Shown here: positions 50,683-60,997 of the stretch, in pieces
How positions within the stretch are numbered: position 1 is the first letter of the stretch
How the letters are laid out: every line of letters starts with the position of its first letter
Source of the DNA: Setoptus koraiensis
Taxonomy: Eukaryota; Arthropoda
DNA: 64,000 bases
Reading direction: 5' to 3'
Assembly: GCA_048013815.1 (NCBI GenBank)
Contig: CM106585.1
Location: 22,258,001-22,322,000 of the forward strand
Position numbers and translations under genes: made by a program
The notes under the pieces: model-generated
What the model was told of the DNA's origin: nothing
The model's database searches: none
The model's input: only the letters and a program-made list of their open reading frames with translations

Positions 50683-52787
50683 CGGCGATAACCATCTCGA
50701 TCATAATTATAATTGACTTTTTTTATTTTTACCATAATGCTAATAACATTCACTCATACGATTATGTAACGATAATGTAATAATACGTCGAAAAAAACTA
50801 AGACGACGACGACGACGACTTTGTTTACCGAGCTCACATGATAAGCAACTGGCAGCTTATAAAGTTTTATATGTTATATTATTATTGTATTAGCAAGTAG
50901 CTAATGGCAAGTGCATGTACATATGATATCTCGAGCCAAGATATTGCCGAGCATTATAAGCGGTTGTGGCGAGCAACTTTGCGACTGTGATTGCGAGACG
51001 CAACATTAGTCAGAATGGGTAATGGGTAATTCGCTGTCTATCGCCAGAGGAAAGGCACAGAAAAAAGAAGACAACAACAACATTAATAAGTTGAAATAGT
51101 AATAATTAAATGCGACTTTCAGCGGCATGCGGCTGTCGTCGCGTCCAACCAACAACAATCGTTTGTTTTATTTCGTACTTTTATCATAAGCCCAAGCAAC
51201 AATTATCGTCTGGCGCACTGGCACGCCAATGCGAACTGGCTGAATGCAGTGCTGATTTGTATCGAAATTGTAGCTGTTACTAGATACCTCGTCATCGTGT
51301 CATAAATGTTGTTGTCTGTTTGTCCATCTTAATTACTTCTAGACTAGTTAATCAGATAACGCGCTCCATCACGGTGATGCTAATTAGATATGGCTGACAA
51401 CGATGCTGATCGCTTGGAAGCCGTGAAGCGCCATAGCAAACATGTCACTCAAGCTGATTGGTAGCAGGTGTAATGGTGGTCTGGTTGTCTGGTTGTCGTC
51501 GTCGTCGCGCTCGTCACATTGAACGCAACCCTTTTCCAATCTTGCAACTTTTCTCACAATATCTCCCTCTCTCGCTCCACATGTCGAGTCTCAATTCTTT
51601 TTGCTCTCTCCCTTCGTTTGGCAGTCCGTTTGGCGTGTCCGGCTGGCCGCTGCCAAACTGACAGCTTTTCAACGAGCCGTTGGCGAGCACAAGTGGCTAG
51701 TTATAGATTGAATTAGATTAGATATCCATGTCGGCCTTTTCACGGTGTCTCTCGCTCTCTCGCTCGGTTAGCCTATGGGCGAGCGTATCGGCGAGCTGAA
51801 TTGTGTGACCAATCAACTCATATCGCACATCTCGCCGTCACAAATCTCGGCACACTCAAATATAGACACATCAATGGATACTGGGCGATGCAGACGCGGA
51901 TACGGCAGCCACTAATTTGGCCACACCAACTGAATAATCTGACAAGCAAATCAAGTGTGTGAAAAAGCCCAAATAAAAAGCTTCCAGAATGAACAGTCTC
52001 GGCGACCATAACCGGCCGGCCGACCGGCTCACTGTATCCGTATCAAATGAGATTGCTTTGTCAGATCATTGGAGCGATATAATTGTTGTTGTAATTTGAT
52101 TTTGTTGCTGCCAGATAGTGCACTTGTGACCACGCTTGTGCCAATTGTATCATACTCTGTCAGCCGGTTGCAATAAACGTATGCTTGAATGAAGAGTTTA
52201 AAGTAAAGTTGTTAAGTGGCTGTCACTGTTTCATACTCGCAAATAGACACTCTCATTATGAGAGTCTCATACTCTCAGAGATAGACATCTTTTTGGCAAT
52301 CTATTCAGCTACCGAATAGGACAATAATTGCCACTGCTACTGGCTCATTGAAACGTAGATTTGAATTTGTTTTTTGTGTGGCATGATTGCCAGCTAAACA
52401 GGTCGTGCTCTTATCGCTTGTTGCCCAGCGATTGGCCGATATATTCCGGCAATAAAGCGACAAAACATAGAGATGGCGGAATAAAGAAACACCGAGATAG
52501 AAACAGTGGATCAGTTCAATCTGTGTATGCCGTTTGTCTATCTGGCGTTTCATCGACATTCATTCACGAAACGATACTGCCATTCAATCAGCGTATCGGA
52601 TCAGTGCATTTGATCGGGCGACAACTCTGGTCAGTGTGCCCATTCATTATTCAGGTTCGAATCGCATCTGTAAGATCTATGGCAAGATGGTTAAGACGGC
52701 AGCGATTGGAGATTTTTGCGGAATCTCCAACCGTTTTGCAAACAAGCGATTAAACACTGACAACACTCCCTAGGTTACCTTGTGAGA

Positions 52788-52931
52788 ATGTTCATCGGAT
52801 CTCTTCAGTTCGTTTCATTTTTTTATTTCGCCAGCACGGTGGTCAGCACTTCACTTGACCGCTGCGATCTCGAGCTATCATCGCTATCTTCGCAAATTGT
52901 AGCAACCCGAACGCAACAAATTGATGGGTGA
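52788..52931 (+). CDS. Possible first exon or short secreted peptide, 47 codons
   Basis: An ATG with A at -3 opens MFIGSLQFVSFFYFASTVVS, shaped like a signal peptide. It continues with a mixed mature part starting TSLDRCDLELSSLSS. The TGA stop lies inside GTGAAA, which could be a weak splice donor (GATGG then GTGAAA). I did not recognise a family. It lies about 1 kb upstream of the semaphorin exon on the same strand, but that exon has its own signal peptide, so the two are probably not joined. Confidence 0.2.
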   Translation: MFIGSLQFVSFFYFASTVVSTSLDRCDLELSSLSSQIVATRTQQIDG

Positions 52932-53536
52932 AAATTCACGGAAAAAACAATCAATTGTCAATTAGCAATCGTGTCTTGATAGTCGCTCAAATCGCTTTTG
53001 ACAGGCTTTTGACAAGCGTTGCGCCCGAATTCGCAGGGCCCCAGAACACGTGTTGAGCTGTTGCCGGTGAGCACGTTTTCGGGGTGTATTTTTAAAGATT
53101 TTTAAAGATTGTTCCAAACAAACTTTAAACAATTTGTTTGATGAGAGATGATAATCATAATGGCGCTGTTGATTGTGATATGTGATTGATGTGATATGGT
53201 GGTTGAAGAGTGGCCGCGTGAGATGGCAGCACTGTCGCGTCAGTGGTCCATCGTGGGGAATGGCAGTGCGCGCGTACAGTAAGTGTATGGCCGGACAAGC
53301 GGCGAAAGAGGGGGAAGAGAGTCAAGGTGACAGAGGCGTATTTTTGCGCGCATGCTCACAAGTGTCCGTCGAGTACAACATGTCGTGGTGGCAGCACATT
53401 GTTTGCGCTAACATGACATTTGAATTTTGGTTGTTGTCGGTGTCGGTTGTGTCATGTCAATCTATCCAATGCCATCTAATAGCCGATATAATACGTGTGT
53501 GAATACATCAAATATATGAAATTATCGATTTGTACA

Positions 53537-53668
53537 CAACAACAGCAGCAACAACAGCAACAACAACATCAACAGTGACAACACCAACAACACCAACATC
53601 AGCGACAACAACACCAACAACAACACCAACGACAGCGACAACAACAGCGACAACAACAGCAACAACTC
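53537..53668. repeat. CAA/CAG/CAC trinucleotide tract
   Basis: About 130 bp of CAA, CAG, ACA and AGC triplets with interruptions, ending 8 bp before the upstream in-frame ATG (53676) of the semaphorin exon. Confidence 0.9.
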
Positions 53669-53777
53669 GCCAGCAATGTATAGAACACACAAGAGCAGCA
53701 GGGGTGACAGTGGCGCCCCACACAAGAGTTGCGCAAGGGGTCACCTGGTGTGTGTAGTTTGTTATGCATTGACAAGC

Positions 53778-56700
53778 ATGTTGTTGTCAGTGTTGTTTTG
53801 TGCACAATTATGTTGTTTTGTTATCACCCAATCACATGCTCAACTAATTAACTCGCCAACTAATTACCCCACTCACCAGTATCAACAGCAGCAGCAACAA
53901 CAGCAGCAACAACAACAGCAATACTATCAACAGCTGCAACAACAGCCGCAAAATCGTTTCAATCCCTACCAGCAGCAGCAACATCTGCAAGAATCTCAGT
54001 TACAATCAATTCAATCACAGTCAATTCAATCAAAACAGCAGCAAGCTCACCAGCATTTCACATCAAACAGAGTGTTCTCCTGCGGCAAGCTTTACTACAA
54101 CACCTTCCACCTCGACCAACAGCGAGACGCCCTCTACATTGGGGCCATGTAAGTATGCATATCAGCGCATATTTCAATTTGCATATTGCAACCACAATCA
54201 AGTCGAGCCAGACAATCATTATATCGTGGGCCAGTTATTTGGGCATTGCCACTGTGGCTGTCATTCGAGTGCACAACCAGAGTTAATTAGGTCTGATTGA
54301 GTCTGATCGAGTCTGATTGAGACGCGAACAATGTCAGTTTTTGAAACAGAAATTGAACACAACCGATAATTGCATTCGCCTTGTCGGTGGTGGCATCGTT
54401 TCGAGGCGCGATCAGATAAATGGATTACGCGAGTTGAGCAACACAATTGTGTGATCATGAGCGACAATCATGAGCATATGTTTGCAATGTTTGCCACCGA
54501 TAATACCGACCAAGATACCGACGAAACCGACGATGCCGACGATGCCGATAATGCCGATAATGGCGTATTTGTGACTAATGAAGTGCATTTGTGATCGATA
54601 GTCGCGCAACAGTGTCGAGCTAACTGTGTCACTAATTTCAATAAGTGGCTTGGGGCGCGTTACATGATAATATTGGCGACATAATTGTCTTACATGATTG
54701 CACTTATTAAGTGCATCTCCAAACAGCGAGCGTGATCGTACAGAGTGAGCCATTATCATGCTATTGCTATCGTCGTGAATGTGATTATGTTGTTTGTGTT
54801 GTTGTGTTGTTGTGTTGTTGTGAGCAGAGAAGTTGTTAGTTGGTTGTTGTCGTATCGGCCTAGATGGTGCCTCTCTCCTCTGTCCGTCTGTCTGTCTGTG
54901 GTTGGTGTGGTAATAAAAAACAATAACAATGGCAATATTTGATTGCGACTAATGTTCGCGCAAACAACTCGGCGCTTCTCAACTGTTACGCAAGCCTAAC
55001 AACAACGACGACAGCAACAACAGAGCCAACGACAGAGCCAACAACAGCCAACGACAGCCAGCAACAGCCAACAACAGCCAACAACGGAGCCATCGGCGCT
55101 CTCGTTAGTCGCCATTTAGCCATATTAAGTGACTCGCGAGCATGTGAGCTGATGGCTCTAAATGGTAGCTAACAATGTGTTGTTTGCAACCGTTTAGACT
55201 GCTCTCATATCTCACTCTGTTATTCAAAATTGTCTCTCGTTGTGGGTCGTGCCCCATTCCGGCCCGTTCCGTCCCATTCGGTCTCGTTCTGTCCCATTCC
55301 GTCCCGTTCGGTCTCGTTCTGTCCCATTCCGTCCCGTTCGGCCGGTCGGGCCGGTCGAGCGTCGCTCTGTTGCTCGACAATCCGCGGGCACGGGAGAGTC
55401 GCGTTGCAAGCCTTCGATCGGACGGCGGCCATTCTCTGGTGCGATTTCTCGGTGGCAATTTTATCTTGGATACAAGTTTTGCCAGTCGCCAGTTACGAGT
55501 GTGTGATTGTTGTATTTTTGTTGTGTTTGAGTTGCGTCCAACAGAAAAATAAGAGTTACACCGAAGGCGACCATTAACGAGCCAACAATGTTGGCAGCAA
55601 TAGTTGAGTTTGGCCGACAACGACGGCACAAAGATTGGATGAGAACGGGCCAACAAAAGAGAGATTATAAGGCCAGATTAACAGCATGTTTGATATAATC
55701 CCGATGTTTGCTGTCGTTGTTTGCTGGTCGAATGGCACACTGGGCCGCACTGCGCCACACCGAACCAGGCCGTACCAAAGCGAGCCAAACCGAACCAAAG
55801 TGAACCAAAACGAGCCAGAGTGAACCCAAAATGCAACAGCCAGTCAACAGACGGACTGGTGGCGAATGTGCACGGTGTGGCACAAATTGATCTAATGAGA
55901 CGACGAGCAGCGCACAACTTCACGCTTTTAACCGATTGATAATGTGCATTTGATTATGAGGCCAGATAGACTGAGCATCGGAATGGCAACTTGCACGGGC
56001 CAACAATGCGATCGGCCGAAACGAAATTATCCTCTCTCTACCTGGTCGTTGTTTGTTTCTCTCCGGCGATTTGTTGTGCTGTCCGTTCTGTTGGCACTGC
56101 GCTCGCTTCTTTCACTGGCGCATTCATCGGGTTCTTGCGGCTCTCGCGGGCTCTTGCGCGTTCGTTGCGGCGGCGCGTTCGTTGCGGCGGCGCGCTCGTT
56201 GCGGCGGCCCGTCCGCCGCCAGTTCCCACACACCCAGAGCAAACAGGCGCACAATGGCATGCAAATGAAGAGCGAGCCGGCCCGGCACCGGCAACAACTG
56301 GCGCCGTTGTTTGTTTTGTGGTGGCTTCTACTCGACTCCTGCAGTCCGCTCCACAACCACGCCACAACAACCGCCAAACAATATCAATAATGTTCTGCCC
56401 GTTGTGCCCTGTTGTGCTCTGGTGGCCCGATCAACCGGCCGGCGCGGTCAGGCCGCCGTGCCGGGCCGCCGTGGTCAGGTGAGCCCGTCGATTATGATTT
56501 TGTTTGCAAGTTGGTGGCGCTTGTGTCAGTCGCACCGACAAACTCGTGAGCTGCGAGACTCGCAGCGAGGGCGACCAATCGAATTCAATTGCAATCAGAA
56601 TCATAATTCACGCCACTCTCGTGCTCGTTGTTTGGCCATTATTTTCAATTATTTTCACCATTCTCGAGTTTGTTCGCGAACAAAAGAACAACCGCAGCTC

Positions 56701-58967
56701 CGCCGGTCGGGTGTCAATTAAACCTCTCGCCGTTTTTTGCGTTCGACTCAATTTGTTGTTGTTGTCGCCCGCTGTCCGTTGTCGTTGTCGCCCCCTTTTC
56801 TGTTTTCGTTTGCTGTTTTCGTTGCGCCCGAAGCGCACCCCTTCGGCCCGCGGGATCGGCTGTGGTGCGTTGTTGTGCGCGCTCATCGATTGGCCATTGA
56901 CGGCTCATTTGAATGGGCGCTGTCAAACGGGGGCCCGACGAGCACGACAGCTCGAGCACGTCGTTGTTGTTGCGGTCGTTGTGCCGGCGTCGGAGGTTGT
57001 TGCGGCCGTCGGAGGTTGTTGTTGTTGGCGCTGTCAGGGCTTGTTGTGCGAGGTTGTTGTCGGTTGTGCGAGTTTGTTGTCGGTTGTGCGAGGTTGTTGT
57101 CGGTTGTGCGAGGCGCACAAAAAATGGGGCCCCACCCATGGCTGGCAAGTTGACCATGATATCATCATCAATTCAATTGTGCCCAATTGCCACATTGCAA
57201 CGAACGCCAACACAACCGACGATGCGCGTTTATTTGAGTGTGAGTGTGTCATTGTTGATTACAATTGTGCGCGCTGCGATGCGCCCATTTCGGCGTCGCT
57301 TGTTTTACAAAATGTCAGCCATTTTTAGCACAGGCCACCGATTCGGCACGCTCACCTTGTTCGCGTCGGCACGACTCCCGCGACCCGTTCGAAGCCGCGA
57401 CCCGTTCGAAGCCGCTCGCGACCGTTCGAAGCCGCGAACCCGCGAACCGTTCGAGTCGTTCGATTGAGTTGCAGTGGCGCTTCGGACCGGAGTGGCGCTC
57501 CGAACTGGAGTGGCGGTTCGCGCAGCCACACACGATGCCGCGCTGTTCGCTTTCCGCTTCGATTAATCATGCGAGAATGGATTCTTTTGGGCCGTTGCTG
57601 CCGCCAGCAAACAAACTTATCAGCTGTCAGGGTTGTTGTCGGCCGCTGCTGTTGTTGTGCCTGTTGTTGTGCTTGTTGTTGTGGCAACTTGCAACAACGC
57701 GCGCCGCCAACAGAAATTAAATCTAAATCCATTGGCGATCATTATCAAACTCGCGCATAATGATCTCTTAATTTGCTTTATATTCTATTATCGTCGCTTC
57801 TCACTTGTCGGCCAGCGACTGGCAAGCGACGTTCGCAGCCGGCCGCTCGCATTTGCGATGCCGCTATACATAATGCAACAACATATAATCTCACTGCCAT
57901 CAGCTGACACGGCCACCATTTGATACTGTGCCGATATGCGTATATTTTTATATTTGATCCGTGTATTTGTATCGTTCGCGACGCACAGCGCCGTATTATT
58001 TCCAACAGCGACGCACAGCGCCGTATCATTTCGAATCGAACATCTTGGGCCCGCCGGATATTCAATTGGGCACGAGCTGCAATCTGGGCCGAAATGGTTT
58101 CAGTGAAATGGTTTGCGTTTGTTGCTATTTGTGCTAACTGGCTCGTAAATAATCGTTGCCAGTCCAACTGACACTGTGACTCGCGCCGTTCAACTGAATG
58201 CGCCGTCCGAAATTTTGCTGATTTGAATTTTTTGTGCTCTCGTGCGAGCGTTGCCGTTGCATTGTTTGCCATACAGTAACGCCGCCCGACAGTAACGCGT
58301 ATCGTGATTTCAAAGCCAGATACCAAAGCCCGCTATCAAAGCACCATGGCGACGCCCCTCTCGGGCCCCAACAAACATATTATTGGTGTATTATTGGTGT
58401 ATTATTGGCCCTTCGAAATGCAGCGGCTACATGGTATGAATGGCATGATTGGCACAATAATCTCGCGTCATGTGATAAATATATTTAATCCTTGTGTCGC
58501 GCAGTGTGCACTGTCCGCATTGCAAATATGCTCTCCAAATTGGACCAGACTGCAACCGTTGCAGTCCAACGGAGGGCCGATAAATCAAAAAATAATCTGC
58601 TCGGCTTGTTGGCACGCACAGCGCAACTGGCGCTTGGCGACATTCCGTCTCGCTGCTCTCGGCCGCTGAATTGCGACTCCGAATGTGCCCAAAATGCCCA
58701 GAATGCCCAAAATGACGAGCATCCGAACACGATCTGACCTGTGTCCGAACAGGAAAATGTGCTCGCGGCGACACAGGTAGCCGATTAATTAAGCCAAACT
58801 TGCGCCAATCACCAATCACTGACCGCTCACTCTTTTTCTCACTCACCTTTCTGCCCGCATCAATCAACGACGACGACCGACCCACGACAACCAATTAACG
58901 GCAATCGACCGACAGGGACGTTCTGTACAAGGTGGACCTGGCCAACATAAACCGGACCGACTGTGAG
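53778..58967 (+). CDS. Sema2a: Class-2 (secreted) semaphorin, first two coding exons; 3' end outside window
   Basis: Exon 1 (53778-54148) encodes a signal peptide (MLLSVLFCAQLCCFVITQSHA), a Gln-rich linker with runs of up to 13 Gln, and the start of the sema domain (SCGKLYYNTFHLDQQRDALY). It ends GGG GCC AT at donor GTAAGT, phase 2. Exon 2 (58916-58967) starts after CAG, completes the Met codon and reads DVLYKVDLANINRTDCE before GTGAGTG. The joined text (YIGAM-DVLYKVDL) aligns residue for residue with arthropod Sema2 (YVGAMDRVFKVNL), so the 4.77-kb intron is well supported. It has an N-glycosylation site (NRT) in exon 2. Sema2 proteins are secreted repulsive axon-guidance cues acting through plexins. 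No later exon was found up to 64,000. The in-frame ATG at 53676 would add 34 residues before the signal peptide. Confidence 0.87.
57045..57112. repeat. 20-bp tandem repeat, about 3.5 copies
   Basis: The unit is KTTGTTGTCGGTTGTGCGAG, repeated with one or two base differences. Confidence 0.9.
57375..57465. repeat. CCGTTCGAAGCCGCGA-type minisatellite
   Basis: Five or six copies of a 10-17 bp unit built around CGTTCGAAGCCGCGA. It is related in core sequence (TTCGAA) to the arrays at 4190, 5040, 7625 and 11831. Confidence 0.8.
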
Positions 58968-59092
58968 GTGAGTGTCTATGGCTCGCTCGAGCAAACTCAA
59001 GCCTCCAATGCAAACTCGAGCCTCTAATGCAAACTCAAGCCTCTGATGCAAACTCGAGCCTCGAACGCAAAGCACTGAATCCGAGGTGCGAG

Positions 59093-59185
59093 ATCCGAAA
59101 TGTACGAAATATACGAAATATACGAAATATACGAAATATGCGAAACATACGAAATATGCGAAACATACGAAATATACGAAACCGA
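59093..59185. repeat. 9-bp minisatellite (ACGAAATAT)n
   Basis: About ten tandem units of ACGAAATAT with variants GCGAAACAT. The 9-bp period keeps all frames free of stops, which explains the Ile-Arg-Asn repeats seen on translation. Confidence 0.9.
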
Positions 59186-59737
59186 GAAGCGAAATGCGAC
59201 GAGCGAAAATCCCGCCAGAATGAAATCGCGTTTGTGGGCCACAATTTCGTTGGCTGTCGATGGGGTGTGATTGTGATATGATATTCTAATAGTGATGCCG
59301 CTAGCCGAGCGAGCGGCCGAGATGATATCTGGCATATCTGCGCCTCATCTGTGGCCCGCGTTAGTTATTGCCAAGTGTCGTGTTGGTGATGATGTTTGCG
59401 ATGATGTCGCGACCATTGCGACGACAACCACAAGTAGAAATGTCGACAATTAAACCAACAACAATGGCCGATTCACTCGGCTTGCTGTGTCGTCACTGGT
59501 GAGTGGGATCGCATGAACTTCCGTTTTATTATTTAGTTCATCATTATTTGGCCGTGTCTCATTCTCTCCAGTCGACGCAATGCGATCGTCGCAATGCGAT
59601 CGTCGCAATGCGATGTGATTTGCAATTGAGCGCTGGCGCTGACGCTGATGCGAAATCGCAATCCCAATCTCAGTGTGAGTCGCAATCTGAATTTGAATCT
59701 GATTCAGTGCAGCGCCAGTGTAAATAACGCTCGAGTA

Positions 59738-59893
59738 ATGGCGTTTGTTTGTTTGTCTCTGCTATTACATAACATTCAGCAGATACAAGCAGCTCACGGC
59801 AGATACACGCCAGCATACAGCATCTATAAGCAGAAATACGGCAGATACGAGCAGATTTGGCAGTCTGACGTAATAGATGCAGTAACAGTGTGA
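59738..59893 (+). CDS. Possible short secreted peptide, 51 codons
   Basis: The ATG has G at -3 and G at +4. The first 18 residues (MAFVCLSLLLHNIQQIQA) look like a signal peptide. The mature part would be rich in Tyr, Lys, Gln and Arg (HGRYTPAYSIYKQKYGRYEQ). That part is produced by irregular GCAGATAC repeats, so it may be chance. No homologue was recognised. Confidence 0.2.
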   Translation: MAFVCLSLLLHNIQQIQAAHGRYTPAYSIYKQKYGRYEQIWQSDVIDAVTV

Positions 59894-60108
59894 TGAGAGT
59901 TGGCTCGGGAGCTCGGTTTGGGGTGATCGCGCAAACTGTGCGATGACTTGCAAATTGGCCAGACTGTCGGGCCCAGGCAGTTGCGAGTTTTATTTGTTTA
60001 GCTGCTGGCGTTTGAGTGCAACATGAACGACTCGTCGTAAACTCGCGACTATTGCGCCAATTTGCAGACGATCAGTGATCGAGTTTATCGCTCACGCTCG
60101 CTAGCTCG

Positions 60109-60131
60109 CCGGCTCGCTGCCGGCGAGCCGG
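60109..60131. other. Hairpin, 9-bp stem
   Basis: CCGGCTCGC, a 5-nt loop, then GCGAGCCGG. It directly abuts the 48-bp palindrome at 60132-60179. Confidence 0.75.
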
Positions 60132-60179
60132 GTCTGATTGTTTCTCGCGGGCCCATGGGCCAGCGAGAAACAATCAGAC
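60132..60179. other. 48-bp near-perfect palindrome
   Basis: GTCTGATTGTTTCTCGC, then G, the 12-bp palindrome GGCCCATGGGCC, A, and GCGAGAAACAATCAGAC. Only the G/A pair flanking the centre fails to match, giving 23 of 24 complementary positions with no loop. It can extrude as a cruciform or, if transcribed, fold as a long hairpin. Confidence 0.92.
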
Positions 60180-60997
60180 GAGCTTAATGACTCAACGGCA
60201 GCGTCTCGAGCCGAGCATCATCAACAAATTACTTGTAGCAATTACAACAAGAAACGCGCGCCATAATCAACTGTTCCCATTAATGCAGTCGCTGCCAGCA
60301 CAGTTAGTGGCAGCAGTTAATGCCAACAGCAGCTACAGTTATTATTATGCAGTGTGATGGCATGCAAATACATGCTGCATTGCATAATACGCATATTACA
60401 TCACACAATATTGGTGCCGTTTAGTAGCGGGCGGTTGTTGGCGCTGATCAGCGCCGCCGACAACAATTATTGCTGCTGGTGTCGCTGAGCAAAGTGATTC
60501 ATTTTTGTCAATTTCGACACTGCAATCATCATCATTTCGCATCATTTTGCATCCATTCGCATCAGCTCTCGCGGGCGCATCCCACGCACGCTGGCGAGAT
60601 CGCGAGCGCTGACGCTGAGCTCGCGAACGGCGCTATGTTGTCGCCCTGTTGCCGCACACACACACACACATCCAAACATGCAGATATTACATAATATAAC
60701 ATGTATTGCGCAATATATGGCTTGTGTGCAAACCATAAACATAAATTTGTAAAATGTTGATCATCTAATTAAACACACACACACACACACACACACACTG
60801 GCAATAGTGAGCGCGGCCAACATTAATATCATTATGAGTGTTGTTGGCCAGCCAACAACTGTAAACCGTTCACACTGCAACCTCCGCAGTTGTTGCGCAA
60901 CTTGTAACTGCACTGTAAACACGCCAGTTATGTAATGTAAATTCATTGTGACTTTGCGCTGTTGTTACACAGGCTTTACGCAGGCTTTGTTGCGCTA

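Larger units (their letters stand above)
49854..53777. other. Region between the C2 gene and the semaphorin start
   Basis: No conserved gene is seen in these 3.9 kb. It contains the C2 gene promoter side (49854 onward), CGGCAACAACAAACCGA-type repeats (50262-50330), a perfect 17-bp hairpin at 50645-50682, an ACG-triplet run near 50803-50817, a possible signal-peptide exon at 52788-52928 and a CAA/CAG-rich tract at 53537-53668 just before the semaphorin start. Confidence 0.55.
54149..58915 (+). other. First semaphorin intron, GC-rich and repeat-bearing
   Basis: This 4.77-kb intron holds no recognised nested gene. It contains GCCAACRACA-type repeats (55020-55090), an ATTCCGTCCCGTTCGG-type array (55255-55345), decamer repeats of the GAACCAAAGC type (55753-55825), a 20-bp tandem repeat (about 57045-57112), a TTCGAAGCCGCGA array (57375-57465) and a duplicated 27-bp segment (57968-57994 and 58000-58026). 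Long open frames on both strands come from GC-rich sequence. Confidence 0.65.

Noticed and set aside
52640-52680. tRNA B-box-like GGTTCGAATC
   Set aside because: No A box at the right distance, no acceptor-stem complementarity and no anticodon arm could be drawn.
58850-58894. Minus-strand donor-like GTGAGTGAG opposite semaphorin exon 2
   Set aside because: The preceding frame has no homology and the plus-strand exon next to it is well supported. Most likely chance.
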